64,000 bases of DNA from Siphlonurus alternatus (lineage: Eukaryota > Arthropoda > Insecta > Ephemeroptera > Siphlonuridae). The position numbers and the translations under genes were made by a program. The notes beneath the pieces were generated by a model. The model had not been told where the DNA came from. It ran no database searches and was given only the letters and a program-made list of their open reading frames with translations. How positions within the stretch are numbered: position 1 is the first letter of the stretch; every line of letters starts with the position of its first letter. The stretch lies in the NCBI GenBank assembly GCA_949825025.1, contig OX463787.1:20505608-20569607 (forward strand), read 5' to 3'. This document shows, piece by piece, positions 1-12,564 of this stretch.

Positions 1-1680
<1,680 letters not shown>

Positions 1681-1682
1681 AG

Positions 1683-2210
1683 AAATGTGATAGAAGGAAA
1701 AAAGTTTTATGTGGGCAGTCATTACATATAGAGGGCGTAAAGTTAATGGAAAATGTTGCAAGCTGTGATATTTCAGGGGATGGTTTCCGTTTGTTGCCCC
1801 GGTATTCAGTTAGTAAGCAGCTAAATATTACCCTGGGTAAAAATCCGGTGAAATTTACAGGGGACCTGGCGCTGACACATAAGGAGTTGCACAATGTTTC
1901 AAGTCAATTTGGCACACTTGATATTAAGTCTATGTTGGATTCATATAATTGGCATGAAAATGAACCGAGAAAATTTGCTGAGATTGTTAAAGAGGTTCAG
2001 ACTCTTGCTGAGCATAAACGAAGAGTAATTACACATGCGGCGGTAAGCTCAAGTGGGTCATTTTTCACTGTTTTGGTGGTTGCTGGTATAATTTTTGCTG
2101 TGGTATATTTCAAGAAGTTGTGTTGTTTTAAAGCAATTATAATAAGAGGAATACGAGAACCACAACCAGACCCCGAGCAAGCGAATAATGAACCAATACC
2201 TTCCTATTGA
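1683..2210 (+). pseudogene. C-terminal fragment of an Env-like membrane glycoprotein
   Basis: An open frame runs from about 1683, with an internal Met at 1746, to the stop at 2208-2210. It begins with cysteine-spaced sequence, continues through an ectodomain-like part with NIT and NVS N-glycosylation sequons, and then a polar stalk. A single hydrophobic segment (residues 105-122 counted from 1746) follows, and then a Lys/Cys-rich tail of about 30 residues. That order (Cys-rich ectodomain, stalk, one transmembrane helix, short tail) matches the C-terminal end of envelope proteins of insect errantivirus or Gypsy-type retroelements; this assignment is by resemblance only. No N-terminal half, protease, polymerase or LTR was found nearby, so it is a remnant or a captured exon. 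It could instead be an unrelated single-pass membrane protein. Confidence 0.4.
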
Positions 2211-3028
2211 TACACTTCATTTATGGTTTATCTTGTTAATGGGTTACTTATTTTGTTGACGTTGTTCAATTTAAATTATCATAATTGACAATAATTGGGT
2301 TTTATCATAATATTGTTTTGCAATAAATTGCTCTTGTTAAGTTTTTTTTCTCAATACAGCTGTTATAATGTTTTGTTTCAATGTATAATTATATGCCATC
2401 TAGTGAGGGTTATTAGAACTAGATGAATGTTGTTTACAGCGGAGAAAATTTTGAATGTTTTTATCTCGATGTATTAATTGCATGTTTCGAGGGCGAAACA
2501 AATTCTGTGGGAAGGGCTCTGTAACCCACAGTTTTGTATAATTAAAAATGGAAAAGTACTGAGCCTGAGTCAGCATGTGCTCAGGATGTTGAAGAGCGGT
2601 GTGTTCGTAGCTGCGATGCACTCAGCGGTATTTGCTGACGCGAGTGCAAGGTAAAGTTCAATATAGCAGCTCGAGCATTACCTGCACAGCTAGCCCTCAG
2701 GCAGGAGTGACACGGCACAAGCCCGGTGCGTGTCACGTATAGAGAAATCGTGTAACGTAATTTTGAATAAATGTATATATTTGTAACATAGCAAATATAT
2801 TCTTATTTGAGCCTGACCCCAATATATAGTTGTCTACACTTTGAAAAAATTGTATGGGCTTACTATGTTCACTTTTTATATACACGTACATTGAGATATT
2901 ATTTAAAAAAAAATGCGCACTGTATAAAAAAAACTTGTTGATAAGCTGTTGTTCTATGTTGTGAAAGTACAAAAGAAGTGTTACATCTCTTCAGAGGGCT
3001 ATTTACTAAAAGTTCCCTGCCTTCCCAG
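2211..3028. other. Gene-free stretch between Env-like fragment and spectrin exons
   Basis: No exon recognised. A more GC-balanced patch at 2580-2740 (gtgcgtgtcacg and similar) could be LTR or repeat sequence, but no matching copy was seen in this window. Confidence 0.4.
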
Positions 3029-3334
3029 GACATGACCAGTGTTCAGAACCTCCAGAAGAAACACGCTCTTCTGGAGCCTCCCAGTATAGAGTCTGTGTAA
3101 TCTTCAATAAAGAAACTTGTTGTTCCCCAGGATCTGACCAGTGTTCAGAACCTCCAGAAGAAACACGCTCTTCTGGAGCCTCCCAGTATAGAGTCTGTGT
3201 AATCTTCAATAAGGAAACTTGTTGTTCCCCAGGATCTGACCAGTGTTCAGAACCTCCAGAAGAAACACGCTCTTCTGGAGCCTCCCAGTATAAAGTCTGT
3301 GTAATCTTCAATAAAGAAACTTGTTGTTCCCCAG
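3029..3334 (+). repeat. 102-bp tandem array of a spectrin 3' splice site (three decoy copies)
   Basis: Three units of 102 bp begin at 3029, 3131 and 3233, directly before the true exon start at 3335. Each unit holds about 48 bp of the exon's 5' end, coding DLTSVQNLQKKHALLE. Each then runs into intron sequence with a stop codon (ESV*) and ends in the same pyrimidine-rich acceptor, tgttccccag. The exon's polypyrimidine tract, AG and first 16 codons are therefore present four times. The first copy has an altered acceptor (cttcccag) and GACATG instead of GATCTG. The exon parts of units 2 and 3 are close to identical to each other, which suggests recent slippage or unequal exchange. Use of an upstream acceptor would add an in-frame stop. 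Confidence 0.9.
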
Positions 3335-3504
3335 GATCTGACCAGTGTTCAGAACCTCCAGAAGAAACACGCTCTGCTGGAGGCTGACGTTGCCTCCCAC
3401 CAGGAGAGAATCGAGGGAATCAAGGCCGCCGCAGAGGCGTTTGTTGAGAGAGGACACTTTGACAGTGACAACATCAGATCCAAGCAGTCTGCACTCGCTG
3501 ACAG
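3335..3504 (+). CDS. alpha-Spec: alpha-spectrin exon a
   Basis: The acceptor is ttgttccccag and the donor is ACAG/gtgggt. The 170 nt enter in phase 0 and leave two bases (AG) that join the G of the next exon to make Arg. It encodes DLTSVQNLQ through ALADR, covering parts of two helices of a spectrin repeat. Confidence 0.9.
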
Positions 3505-6500
3505 GTGGGTACATGGAGGCTAGGATTGTACGAGGATGGGTATGACTGAGCAGGGAAATGAACCCTGACCTACGACAATCTAGATTTGATGCCATATAAT
3601 GTCATCAATATTCAAACCAACCAATCAAAGTGAAAGTGAAAAATGTATAACAACACATTTTGTAGCAAAATTCTTTGCTTTACAGAAAATTACAAAATTA
3701 ATTATTGAGCAATTTGTGCATAGTTGAACATTTTCCATTTTTGAAACTTTTGATACACATAATATTTAGACAGAATCTGACTTTGTAAGTTTCAGTTGCC
3801 TAAACAGCTGATATTGTGGAACCCCATTGTTTCGAGTACCCTCTCTTCTACAATCCTAATGGAGACTTCAAGTCAGCTGATTTTGTGGTGTTCCCACCAT
3901 CCTATCCTACCCTATATAAAAAAAAAACTAGAAATTGCTTTTTTTTTGGGGGGGGGGGGGGCATTAAAAATTTATTTGGGAGGAAAATAAGCTCTTGATT
4001 TATTATCAAAAGCAAAAGTCTTCTACTCGCAATGGTTGTAACAAACCATTGTTTATAATGTCTGTCGCATGAAGCCTTTTTCATTGTTAAACATGGGACG
4101 ACGTAGTGTCTAATTTTGCCACCAGAGCAGAGAATGTTATGGCATTGTTGGCGCTAGTAGACACAAAAACTTTCATAATTAACGGTCATTTTCCATAAGT
4201 GAACATGTAAATCAACAACTGTCCCATGTTTTTCAATTCACGCGACAGACATTACACAACAATACTTTGTTTACTAACAACGAGCAGAAGACTTTGATCA
4301 AAAGACCCCTAAATGGAACATTCAAGACTTGCACATATTCTAACCACACATATTCCATTCCCAGGTACTCTGGTCTTCAACGCCCGATGACAATCCGCAA
4401 GCAACGTCTCCTGGATTCTCTTCAGGTTCAGCAACTGTTCAGAGATGTGGAGGATGAGGAGGCTTGGATTAGAGAGAAAGAACCAGTGGCCGCATCAACA
4501 AACAGAGGTGGCTTGTTCAAGGCACTATTGACCTATTGTTTACCTAAATCAATCGTGATATTCAATGGGGGGCATTCGCAAAGCACTTTAGCCCCCACTT
4601 AAGCCTCAATTTTTATCCCTGGTGCTAAATTATAAGCTTAACATGTTAAGCCCCTGGTTTAGCACCAGGGAGAAAAATTGAAGCTTAAGTGGGGGTTAAA
4701 GTGCTTTGTGAATGTCCCACAATTAAAACAGTGAAATTCGCACGAAGGCTAAATACGAGAGAAAATACAGTAGTTATTTTGTAAACTTGTATGTAGTAGT
4801 TAACACGGCGATGTTGAGCCATTCGAGTGTGTAGGTCACTTGACTCACAACCAATCAGATGTTGTTAACTGAACCCCACTACTCCTCTCCCTCCTCCTGC
4901 ACTATAATAGAACTAGCGTAATATTTTTTAAAATATTTATCATGATGCGATAAATGCTTTAATGATTTTATCTTGAGTAAAAATAATGCATATGGCCCAA
5001 AGTACACCAAAAAAACAGTGAAAAACAAAGTGGTCTTCAAAAATCCATGAAACGTTATATATGATGGACATGTCACCTCATTAAAGAATACCCTAAATTT
5101 TGTTTTTGAAATTTTGATTTTTTTCCCGGAAATTTGGGTATGTGAAGTTCCGCTTGGTATCCTTGTTTTTTATGCTGACGACGGGCATAACTTTTTTTCT
5201 ATGGCAGCTATCTACAAATTTCTTATACTTTTTTGATGCCAAGAATATGCTCTTTTTGGGAAAAAATACTGCATTTTTGTGAATATCATTAATTTCTCCG
5301 GGTTTTTTTCAAAACAGGACATTTTCAAAAAAAAAAAAAAAACCCACTTTTTAAAAAACCCACTTTTTTTTTCTTTAAATTCGAGTTTTCAATAAAGGAC
5401 AATGTTTATTAAAATAAAATGCAAAGTTTACGAGGTGCAATTCATAACTTTTTTTTCTATAAATTTTTGAAGTTGACACTCTCGCTCCTCCCTCGAGCGT
5501 GCGGCTAATCGCGCGTTTGCCACCCGGCGCGGCCGATGCTGCTGCAGCAGTACATAGTAGTTCCTTTGTTCTTTCAGTGATTTTCATAGATATAGAACCT
5601 TGGAGATGCATATACAGTTCATCCAATATAAAATTACGACCGGAAGTGGCAGCATTTTGGCCTTCCTAAACACATTGCATTATAATTTTGAACTTTCTAA
5701 TATTATATTATTATATTTTCTCCCTTTAAATTTTGAGACTAATCAAAATATAAAAGAATAAGATGACGAAAGGAATTGATCCTGACACTTCCGAGAGTAA
5801 TCAACATTCGATAAACTGCAGTAGAATTAATAAACGGCCGAGAAGCTTTGCTTTTGCCATAAAATATTTTACCGACTTTTTACAAGCAGTGTTGTGAAAT
5901 AATTATTACTCTTCTAGCGAGAGAGACATTTTACTGGTTTACAATTCATCGATGTAATGTGTTAATTAAGTAAAAAACAATTAATTTTTTATTTGACATT
6001 GATAATCATTATGTGGCACAAATAAATAGGGCAGGTATTATTTTTTTTACAAGCTTACAACCCCATGAGCTTGGAGCTCGAGCATGCAGGTTATGGGTAT
6101 AAAACTATAAAGGATAAAGGAGGGAAGGGATGATGGACAAGGCCTGTTACGTGTCCTAGTATTCACTGAGAAGAGACTGAGGGAACCGTGGAAAACGAAA
6201 ACCTCCAGTCAGAACAGAGACTTCTATTTTTCTTATCAATGGATCTACTGATGATGTCCAATGCCTATGGAACCACATATAATTACTCACTGCACTGGAT
6301 GGAAAGCTATATATTTGAATTTACCCCAGGGAGGGAGTCACGTAATTTTTACTTCAAACGGTCACCTTCAAAGTACTACAACGCTTGATGTAGATTGAAG
6401 ATACATGTATGAGTGCAGAATTATAATCCATTATCTCTATTATTTGTGCTGCATAATGATTATCAATGTCGAATAAAAAATTAATAGTTTGTTACTTAAT

Positions 6501-7840
6501 TAATACATTACATCGATGAATTGTAAACCAGTAAAATTTCTCTCTCGCTAGAAGAGTAATAATTATTTCACAACACTGCTTGTAAAAAGTCGGTAAAATT
6601 TGATGGCAAAAGAAAAGCTTCTCGGCCATTTATTAATTCTACTGTACAGTTTATCGAATGTTGATTACTCTCAGAAGTGTCAGGATCAATTCCTTTCGTC
6701 ATCTTATTTTTTTATATTATGATTAGTCTCAAAATTTAAAGGGAGAAAATATAATAATATAATATTAGAAAGTTCTAAATTATAATGCAATGTGTTTAGT
6801 AAGGCCAAAATGCTGCCACTTCCGGTCGTAATTTTATATTGGATGAACTGTATATGCATCTCCAAGGTTCTATATCTATGAAAATCACTGAAAGAACAAA
6901 GGAACTACTATGTACTGCTGCAGCAGCATCGGCCGCGCCGGGTGGCAAACGCGCGATTAGCCGCACGCTCGAGGGAGGAGCGAGAGTGTCAACTTCAAAA
7001 ATTCATAGAAAAAAAAGTTATGAATTGCACCTCGTAAACTTTGCATTTTATTTTAATAAACATTGTCCTTTATTGAACACTCGAATTCAAAGAAAAAAAA
7101 AAGTGTTTTTTTTTTTTTTTTTTGAAAATGTCCTGTTTTGAAAAAAACCCGGAAAAATTAATGATTTTCACAAAAATGCAGTATTTTTTCCCAAAAAGAG
7201 CATATTCTTGGCATCAAAAAAGTATAAGAAATTTGTAGATAGCTGCCATAGAAAAAAAGTTATGCCCGTCGTCAGCATAAAAAACAAGGATACCAAGCGG
7301 AACTTCACATACCCAAATTTCCGGGAAAAAAAATCAAAATTTCAAAAACAAAAATTAGGGTATTCTTTGATGAGGTGACATGTCCATCATATATAAGTTT
7401 CATGGATTTTTGAAGACCACTTTGTTTTTCACTGTTTTTTTGGTGTACTTTGGGCCACATGTACATTTGTTATTTTATTGTAACTATGTCTATGTTTAAT
7501 ATGTATGATATGTTAATTTTAACCTATATGTACATTTTTGTATTTATTAAAAGACTTAAATATATAAAATAAAGATATCATGTTAGATAGTGGCCTCTGT
7601 GACACAAACAAATCTGACCGTGACCTTCCTTCTAGGCCGCGACCTGATCGGGGTACAGAACCTGATGAAGAAACACCAGGCGGTGGTAGCCGAGATCAAC
7701 AACCACGAGGGTCGAATCTCTGCCGTGTGTCAGTCTGGACAATCTATGGTGGAGGAAGGGCACTTCGCCAGTGAGGAGATACGACAGAGGGTGGGGGCAC
7801 TCAATGATCACTGGAACAGCCTCAACCCTGACTCAAAGGC
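3335..7840 (+). CDS. alpha-Spec: alpha-spectrin, three internal exons (partial, 3' end broken)
   Basis: Three exons, 3335-3504, 4365-4507 and 7636 to about 7840, splice with matching phases (0 in, 2, 1) into about 170 residues of alpha-spectrin triple-helical repeats. Recognisable pieces are DLTSVQNLQKKHALLEADV, LQQLFRDVEDEEAWIREKE in near-canonical form, the STNRGRDLIGVQNLMKKHQ stretch, and EGHFASEEIRQRVGALNDHW. In animal alpha-spectrins this lies N-terminal to the SH3 domain; the protein is the antiparallel partner of beta-spectrin in the submembrane skeleton. Exon 1 is preceded by decoy acceptors, and intron 2 holds a 2.5-kb foldback. After WNSL the sequence departs from the family and runs into a hairpin repeat. 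No usable GT donor follows, and no spectrin exon was found in the remaining 56 kb. This is therefore a broken partial copy, a transposon-truncated gene or an assembly join. The 5' exons would lie left of the window. Confidence 0.85.
4055..4258. mobile_element. Hairpin (MITE-like) element in spectrin intron 1
   Basis: Imperfect terminal inverted repeats: aatgtctgtcgcatgaa at the left matches ttcacgcgacagacatt at the right, and an inner pair built on aacatgggac and gtcccatgtt continues the match. It has no coding capacity. Target-site duplication was not resolved. Confidence 0.65.
4365..4507 (+). CDS. alpha-Spec: alpha-spectrin exon b
   Basis: Acceptor ccattcccag, donor AGAG/gtggct. It encodes RYSGLQRPMTIRKQRL, then the loop between repeats and REKEPVAASTNRG. 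It leaves one base (G) that pairs with GC of exon c to make Gly. Family A foldback DNA begins about 60 bp after the donor. Confidence 0.9.
4566..4722. mobile_element. Foldback family A, copy 1
   Basis: A near-perfect palindrome: ggggggcattcgcaaagcac at the left is answered by gtgctttgtgaatgtccc at the right, around a short loop at about 4635-4655. The same family occurs at 12284-12468. Confidence 0.85.
4990..7458. mobile_element. 2.5-kb foldback element filling most of spectrin intron 2
   Basis: Two arms of about 1.03 kb (4990-6030 and 6432-7458) are inverted copies around a 0.4-kb centre. Outer ends carry cccaaagtacacc and ggtgtactttggg. Both arms contain the same short frame (minus strand 5375-5626, plus strand 6839-7141; MDELYMHLQGSISMKITERT at the start). 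It is duplicated only because the arms are, and it resembles no family I know. The centre and one arm end recur at about 25195-25560. No transposase was found, so it is a non-autonomous foldback or an inverted duplication. Confidence 0.85.
7636..7840 (+). CDS. alpha-Spec: alpha-spectrin exon c, truncated
   Basis: The acceptor is ccttctag. It encodes GRDLIGVQNLMKKHQAVVAE through HFASEEIRQR and GALNDHWNSL, all typical of the family. Family likeness ends at about 7815-7830. Tandem ggcacagttg units start at about 7839 and belong to the adjoining hairpin element. An internal AGAG/gtgggg at about 7788 looks like the exon b donor, but coding likeness continues past it. The 3' boundary is uncertain. 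Confidence 0.8.
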
Positions 7841-7990
7841 ACAGTTGGGCACAGTTGGGCACAGTTATGCTTCCCAGTTAGTGGAATTGTTACTCCCATT
7901 TGTTCCCCATTAAGGCACAGTTGCAGAAAGGGGCATACCATTTACGCAACTGTGCCCCAATGGGGAACAAATGGGTGTACCATTTTGTGC
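7839..7990. mobile_element. Small hairpin element abutting spectrin exon c
   Basis: Inverted arms: cccatttgttccccatt with ggcacagttgc around 7897-7925, and gcaactgtgcc with ggggaacaaatggg around 7949-7978. A short direct repeat, ggcacagttg, lies on the exon side. It sits exactly where spectrin coding likeness is lost. Confidence 0.65.
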
Positions 7991-8465
7991 CATGTTTCTA
8001 AATTGGGAGCAATATGGAAATAGTTTGAATAGCTTTTATGACATTTTTAATTATTTACGTATATATTATATATAAAAAAATGCAACTATTAATTAATTTT
8101 AATTGACATTAATTATAAATATTAATACTTAAAAAATATATATAAATTATAGCCATAATAGACAGATTGTGAGGTCGAAATTTTTTTAATTTGATGAATT
8201 TTCATTTTATCTTCAATAAGTAAAATTTTCAATGCAGTTTTTTGGACCAGAATTGATCCCCCTTTGTGCCCAATAGTCTGTTAATTGTGTGATTAAGATT
8301 TATGAATTTTATGATCGACTTTAATTAAAACTTCGCCGCTGTTCATTGTTCAAGCGCATGCGCAGAAATCGCAGAATCACGTGACTTGTTTCTCATTGCT
8401 CATTGGCTAAGAATTATATCGCCATCTTGCCCGCCTGCAGAGAGGTTTCCGCACTTGGTAAACGG
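7991..8465. other. Gene-free stretch between hairpin and minisatellite
   Basis: AT-rich to about 8330, then a GC-balanced patch with promoter-like motifs (separate entry). No coding frame recognised. Confidence 0.5.
8340..8435. promoter_or_regulatory. Cluster of general promoter motifs
   Basis: Within 80 bp lie the palindromic NRF-1 type core GCGCATGCGC (8354-8363), the E-box palindrome TCACGTGAC (8377-8385), an inverted CCAAT box ATTGG (8402-8406) and a perfect YY1-type CGCCATCTTG (8420-8429). This combination is typical of TATA-less housekeeping promoters. No gene was found on either side, so it could be an orphan promoter, part of a repeat, or the start of a transcript I cannot see. Confidence 0.35.
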
Positions 8466-9030
8466 AGAAAATACCCTTTGATAAAATACCCTCAGATATA
8501 ATACCCAGACAAAATACCCTAGGACAAAATACCCTCAGACAATTTACCCTAGGACAAAATACCCTTGGATAATTTACCCTAGGACAAAATACCCTTGGAC
8601 AATTAACCCTAGGACAAAATACCCTTGGACAAAATACCCTAGGACAAAATACCCTTGGATAATTTACCCTAGGACAAAATACCCTTGGATAATTTACCCT
8701 AGGACAATTAACCCTAGGACAAAATACCCTTGGACAAAATACCCTTGGACAAAATACCCTTGGACAAAATACCCTTGGACAAAATACCCTCAGATAAAAT
8801 ACCCTCAGACAAAATACCCTTGGACAAAATACCCTCAGATAAAATACCCTCAGATAAAATACCCTCAGACAAAATACCCTTGGACAAAATACCCTCAGAT
8901 AAAATACCCTCGGACAAAATACCCTCGGACAAAATACCCTCAGATAAAATGCCCACAGACAAAATACCCTTGGACAAAATACCCTTGGACATAATACCCT
9001 TGGACAAAATACCCTCAGACAATTTATGTG
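8466..9030. repeat. 15-bp minisatellite, block 1 (GACAAAATACCCTTG type)
   Basis: About 37 units of 15 bp with variants: gacaaaataccctyg, gataaaataccctca, and a shortened gacaatttaccctag alternating in the left half. The period is a multiple of three and the unit lacks stops, so it stays open on both strands (KIPLD or SEGIL peptides). These are not genes. Inverted or diverged blocks lie at 10884-11034, 14845-14996 and 32264-32810. Confidence 0.95.
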
Positions 9031-10249
9031 AGACTATATTATATCAGTTGCAGCTTTTTTTTTTATAATAAAATACAGCCAATACAGGCCGGGTCAATAA
9101 AAAAAATGATTTTTTGCTAATTTTTTGTAGAAAGATAAAAGTTAGATGCCGCAGAGACGATACATTTGAAAATTGTTTTTATATAAATATATTATATAAA
9201 TATATTGATTCTATTCGAACTTCAATAACAACAAAAAAATAAAAATATTAGTTTTTATGAGTTCATGACGTAATAAAGTACGACATGCAAGTTGTTTTCG
9301 TTATAACAACTTATAACAACAATGAACAAAGACAATGTTTGTCCGAAAGCTGCAAAGCTAGCGAAAACAGGGTAACCAGCGTGACATGAATGTTGCACAA
9401 GAAAGCGTTCAACAAATATTATAAGCACCGGAAAAGGATTTCAGCTACAATCATGAAAAATCTACATAGAGGTCTAGTTCGATGTTTTTTGATGTATCTG
9501 CAAATTCTTAGATTTTTCAGATCGAAGTTTAGCTAAAAAAAAAAAATTAACTTCCGGTGGTAATTTTATATATATATATTTTTTTAACTGATCGAGAGTA
9601 CAGGAATGAGCCTGCCGCCGCTGCCTGCGGACGCATCCCTACTAGCGACTGCTGCCGTTCGTTGGCAACTCGGCTTACAAAAGAATGATATTCCAAAAAT
9701 TTACTGTCTTATTCTTTATGGACAACAAATAAAAAGTAAAAAACACAATATAAAAATATTCTCTTTGCAACAATCAAATAAAAAAAAAAATATCCTCATT
9801 ATAGATAAATTTTAGAGAAATTAATTATTGGCGCATTTATAAAAATAAAGATTGTTTTGTGTCGTCATGGATCTTATAGATCCCGCTTCCTTCTCTTCAA
9901 CGGCGGTTATCGCCTCGAGTATGAACATTATCAACCAATGGTATTAATTTATAATAATTACCGTTAATTATTTACGATAAATACAAATAGTACCGAATTA
10001 CAAAAATAAATAATACAAAGTAAGTAAGTACAGTACTATATTTTAAGCATTTCTACATCGCAGTTAGTTAATTGCAATTAAGTTGTCAATCTCGGCAGGA
10101 GTCAATGCTATCTTATCGTCATCATCATGTTATAAAAAGTCGCCCCGGTTTGGAAGGGACCCACAAAAGTAGTGTCTAAGAAGAGCCGGGAGGTTAAATT
10201 CAGTCACTTAATTGTGGCCAGTACTATATACTAGGGTTCAGTTGAGAAG

Positions 10250-10330
<81 letters not shown>

Positions 10331-10880
10331 TAATGAGACCATCGCAAAACTAAAAGAGACTGCACAAAAGACGGTACCAGCAACAAAGAGCAGTCATTAA
10401 GAAGGGGTGTGGAAAAGCCCGTTTAGATAAATTTAAAATACTTTCATTATTGCATGAACTTGTTTAATTTGGTTTTATTTTATAATTTATAATAATGGAT
10501 ATTATATTATAGTTAAAACAAATGACATCATACAAAAATTTGTAAAAAAAAAATGTAATATAAAACTCCCTCTTCATATTACTTTTTGCGCAACAGAATA
10601 ATATAAATTATTAAAAATTTCACACTTAAACTAAAAGTAAGAAATTAATTACACGAAATATATAAAAAGTACATCATTTTAGTATAATTACTAAAATTAT
10701 AAAAATATTGCAATTTCGATCAGCTTTGAAAAAAAATGAAGTTTAGTACATCAGCAAGTTCATATGATGACGTAATGACCTAATGACGTAGTTTTTTAGA
10801 TGACCCCTGCTCGGAATAGACGGAATATACCTCTTGCCCACCCCAGGCGCACCATTCCGCACCATTCCGCACCACCCGCA
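9031..10880. other. Gene-free stretch
   Basis: AT-rich, with an (AT)n tract at 10254-10321. A GC-balanced patch around 10090-10200 could read H-DDDDK-IALTPAEIDNL on the minus strand, but only 20 codons long and without a splice context. No gene is called. Confidence 0.4.
10254..10321. repeat. (AT)n microsatellite
   Basis: Pure TA dinucleotide tract followed by a T run. Confidence 0.95.
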
Positions 10881-10883
10881 CCG

Positions 10884-11034
10884 AATCACGGACGAAATAC
10901 CCCCGGACGAAATACCCCCGGACCAAATATCCCCGCCCGGACCGGACGAAATACCCCCGGACGAAATACTCCCGGACGAAATATCCCCGGACGAAATACT
11001 CCCGGACGAAATACCCCCGGACGAAATACCCCCT
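10884..11034. repeat. 15-bp minisatellite, block 2 (cggacgaaatacccc type)
   Basis: About ten units of a GC-richer relative of block 1. One unit is replaced by gaccaaatatccccgcc. The inverse copy at 14845-14996 keeps this same irregularity, showing that the arms arose by inversion of one ancestral sequence. Confidence 0.9.
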
Positions 11035-12283
11035 TGTAAGTGGAGAGGGGCGGGTGACCGACGCGGGAGGGGAAGTTGACTTTATTTATAAAGTCTGTTT
11101 TTCTGTCGTTTGTCTGACGTCATGCGTGTCGTATTAAAGAAGGAAGTTAGTAACGCCATTTTTCACAACAAATATATATTATGTAATATTCAAAGTATAT
11201 TTATAGTTAATGCCGTATCAAGATCTCAAATTGCGTCTTTAATTTTATTATACCAACACAGTCATACTCAAAATTGTGCCGCAAACAAACGATTTTTGTA
11301 TATGCTATGCTTACTTTTATTGTGCGGCAATTATAAATTGTCTTAATTGTCTCAGCATTTTGCAGCAAGATTTTGAAGGTTTTTAAACCTAGGTGTGCCC
11401 CTAGTGATTTGAGCAAAGCCCGAAATTAACAAATATTTCGGGCTTTGCTCATTTAAATTTGATCATTTCTAGAAGTGCTAAAATCGGAAAAAGCGAACCC
11501 CGACGAGAAGTTTTATTTCGGGGTTTGCTCATTTAAATTTGTTCATTTCTAAAAGTGCCCAACTCGAAAAAAGCAACCCCGACGAGAATTTTTATTTCGG
11601 GCTTTGCACTGTTTTGATCATTTCTAGAAGTGCTCAAAGCAAAATGAAAAATAATAATTGGAAATTGTGCCGTATTATAGCAATAAATAATAAAATAATG
11701 TAAATTTAATAATACATATACATACATAACATACATAACATGACGCCATATCCCTTTACGGGGTAAGCTAGCAGCATTATTACCTCGGCCGTCTACAAAT
11801 TGCCTTTTAATTATATATCACTTTTTTAATTTATTGATAAAAATACAAATTTAACATTAATAGCGTGCGTATATAGTATTTTTTTTTTTATTAAAACATT
11901 TTTTTCTGTATTATTCAAGTCATAATGGAAAAAATACGATTTTTTCACACTGAGAGACACTTTTAAATTTTTTATTATTATCATTTTTTTATAATTAAAG
12001 GGTATGATTACAATTATACTCTAGCAATGAATTCCAGGTTGCAGATGATCAATTTTTAAGTTCAGACGACGTATCACACATGATAAAGAAAAGAGTGTCT
12101 CAGATCAGCAGCAGCATTAGCAAATTCAAAGCAAGGTTTTGTGTTTTGCAACTACAAGAAAGGTTGTCAATCTAAAACATGTTGTGCAAAGAAAAAAATT
12201 TAGATGAAATTTAAAATGCCATGATAGTAATCCCTGCAAAACTAAGTCAAGTTCAGGTAATAATAAGATCAGGTAATATTTAT

Positions 12284-12468
12284 TGGGGGACATTCACAAA
12301 GCACTTTAACCCCAACTTTAGTCCCAAGTTTTATCTCTGGTACTAAACATGGTGCTAAACTAGTATAAGCTAGAAATGGTTAGCCCCTGGTTTAGCACCA
12401 TGTTTAGTACCAGGGATAAAACTTGGGGCTAAAGTTGGGGTTAAAGTGCTCTGTGAATGCCCCCCGTT
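12284..12468. mobile_element. Foldback family A, copy 2
   Basis: Palindrome starting gggggacattcacaaagcac and ending gtgctctgtgaatgcccc, with internal arms tggtactaaacatggtgc and its inverse. Same family as 4566-4722; inserted inside the 4.1-kb foldback. Confidence 0.85.
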
Positions 12469-12564
12469 TATTTATTTATTTTAAATAGTAGGTTTGGTAC
12501 TATCTTGAAGAGCTCTTTGCTTCTTAGCAAGTTCTGTAAATTAAGTTAAAATGATTTTATAATA

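Noticed and set aside
8714..9068. Frames of about 100 codons (KIPLD / SEGIL)
   Set aside because: The 15-bp repeat has no stop in these frames on either strand; composition is purely repetitive.
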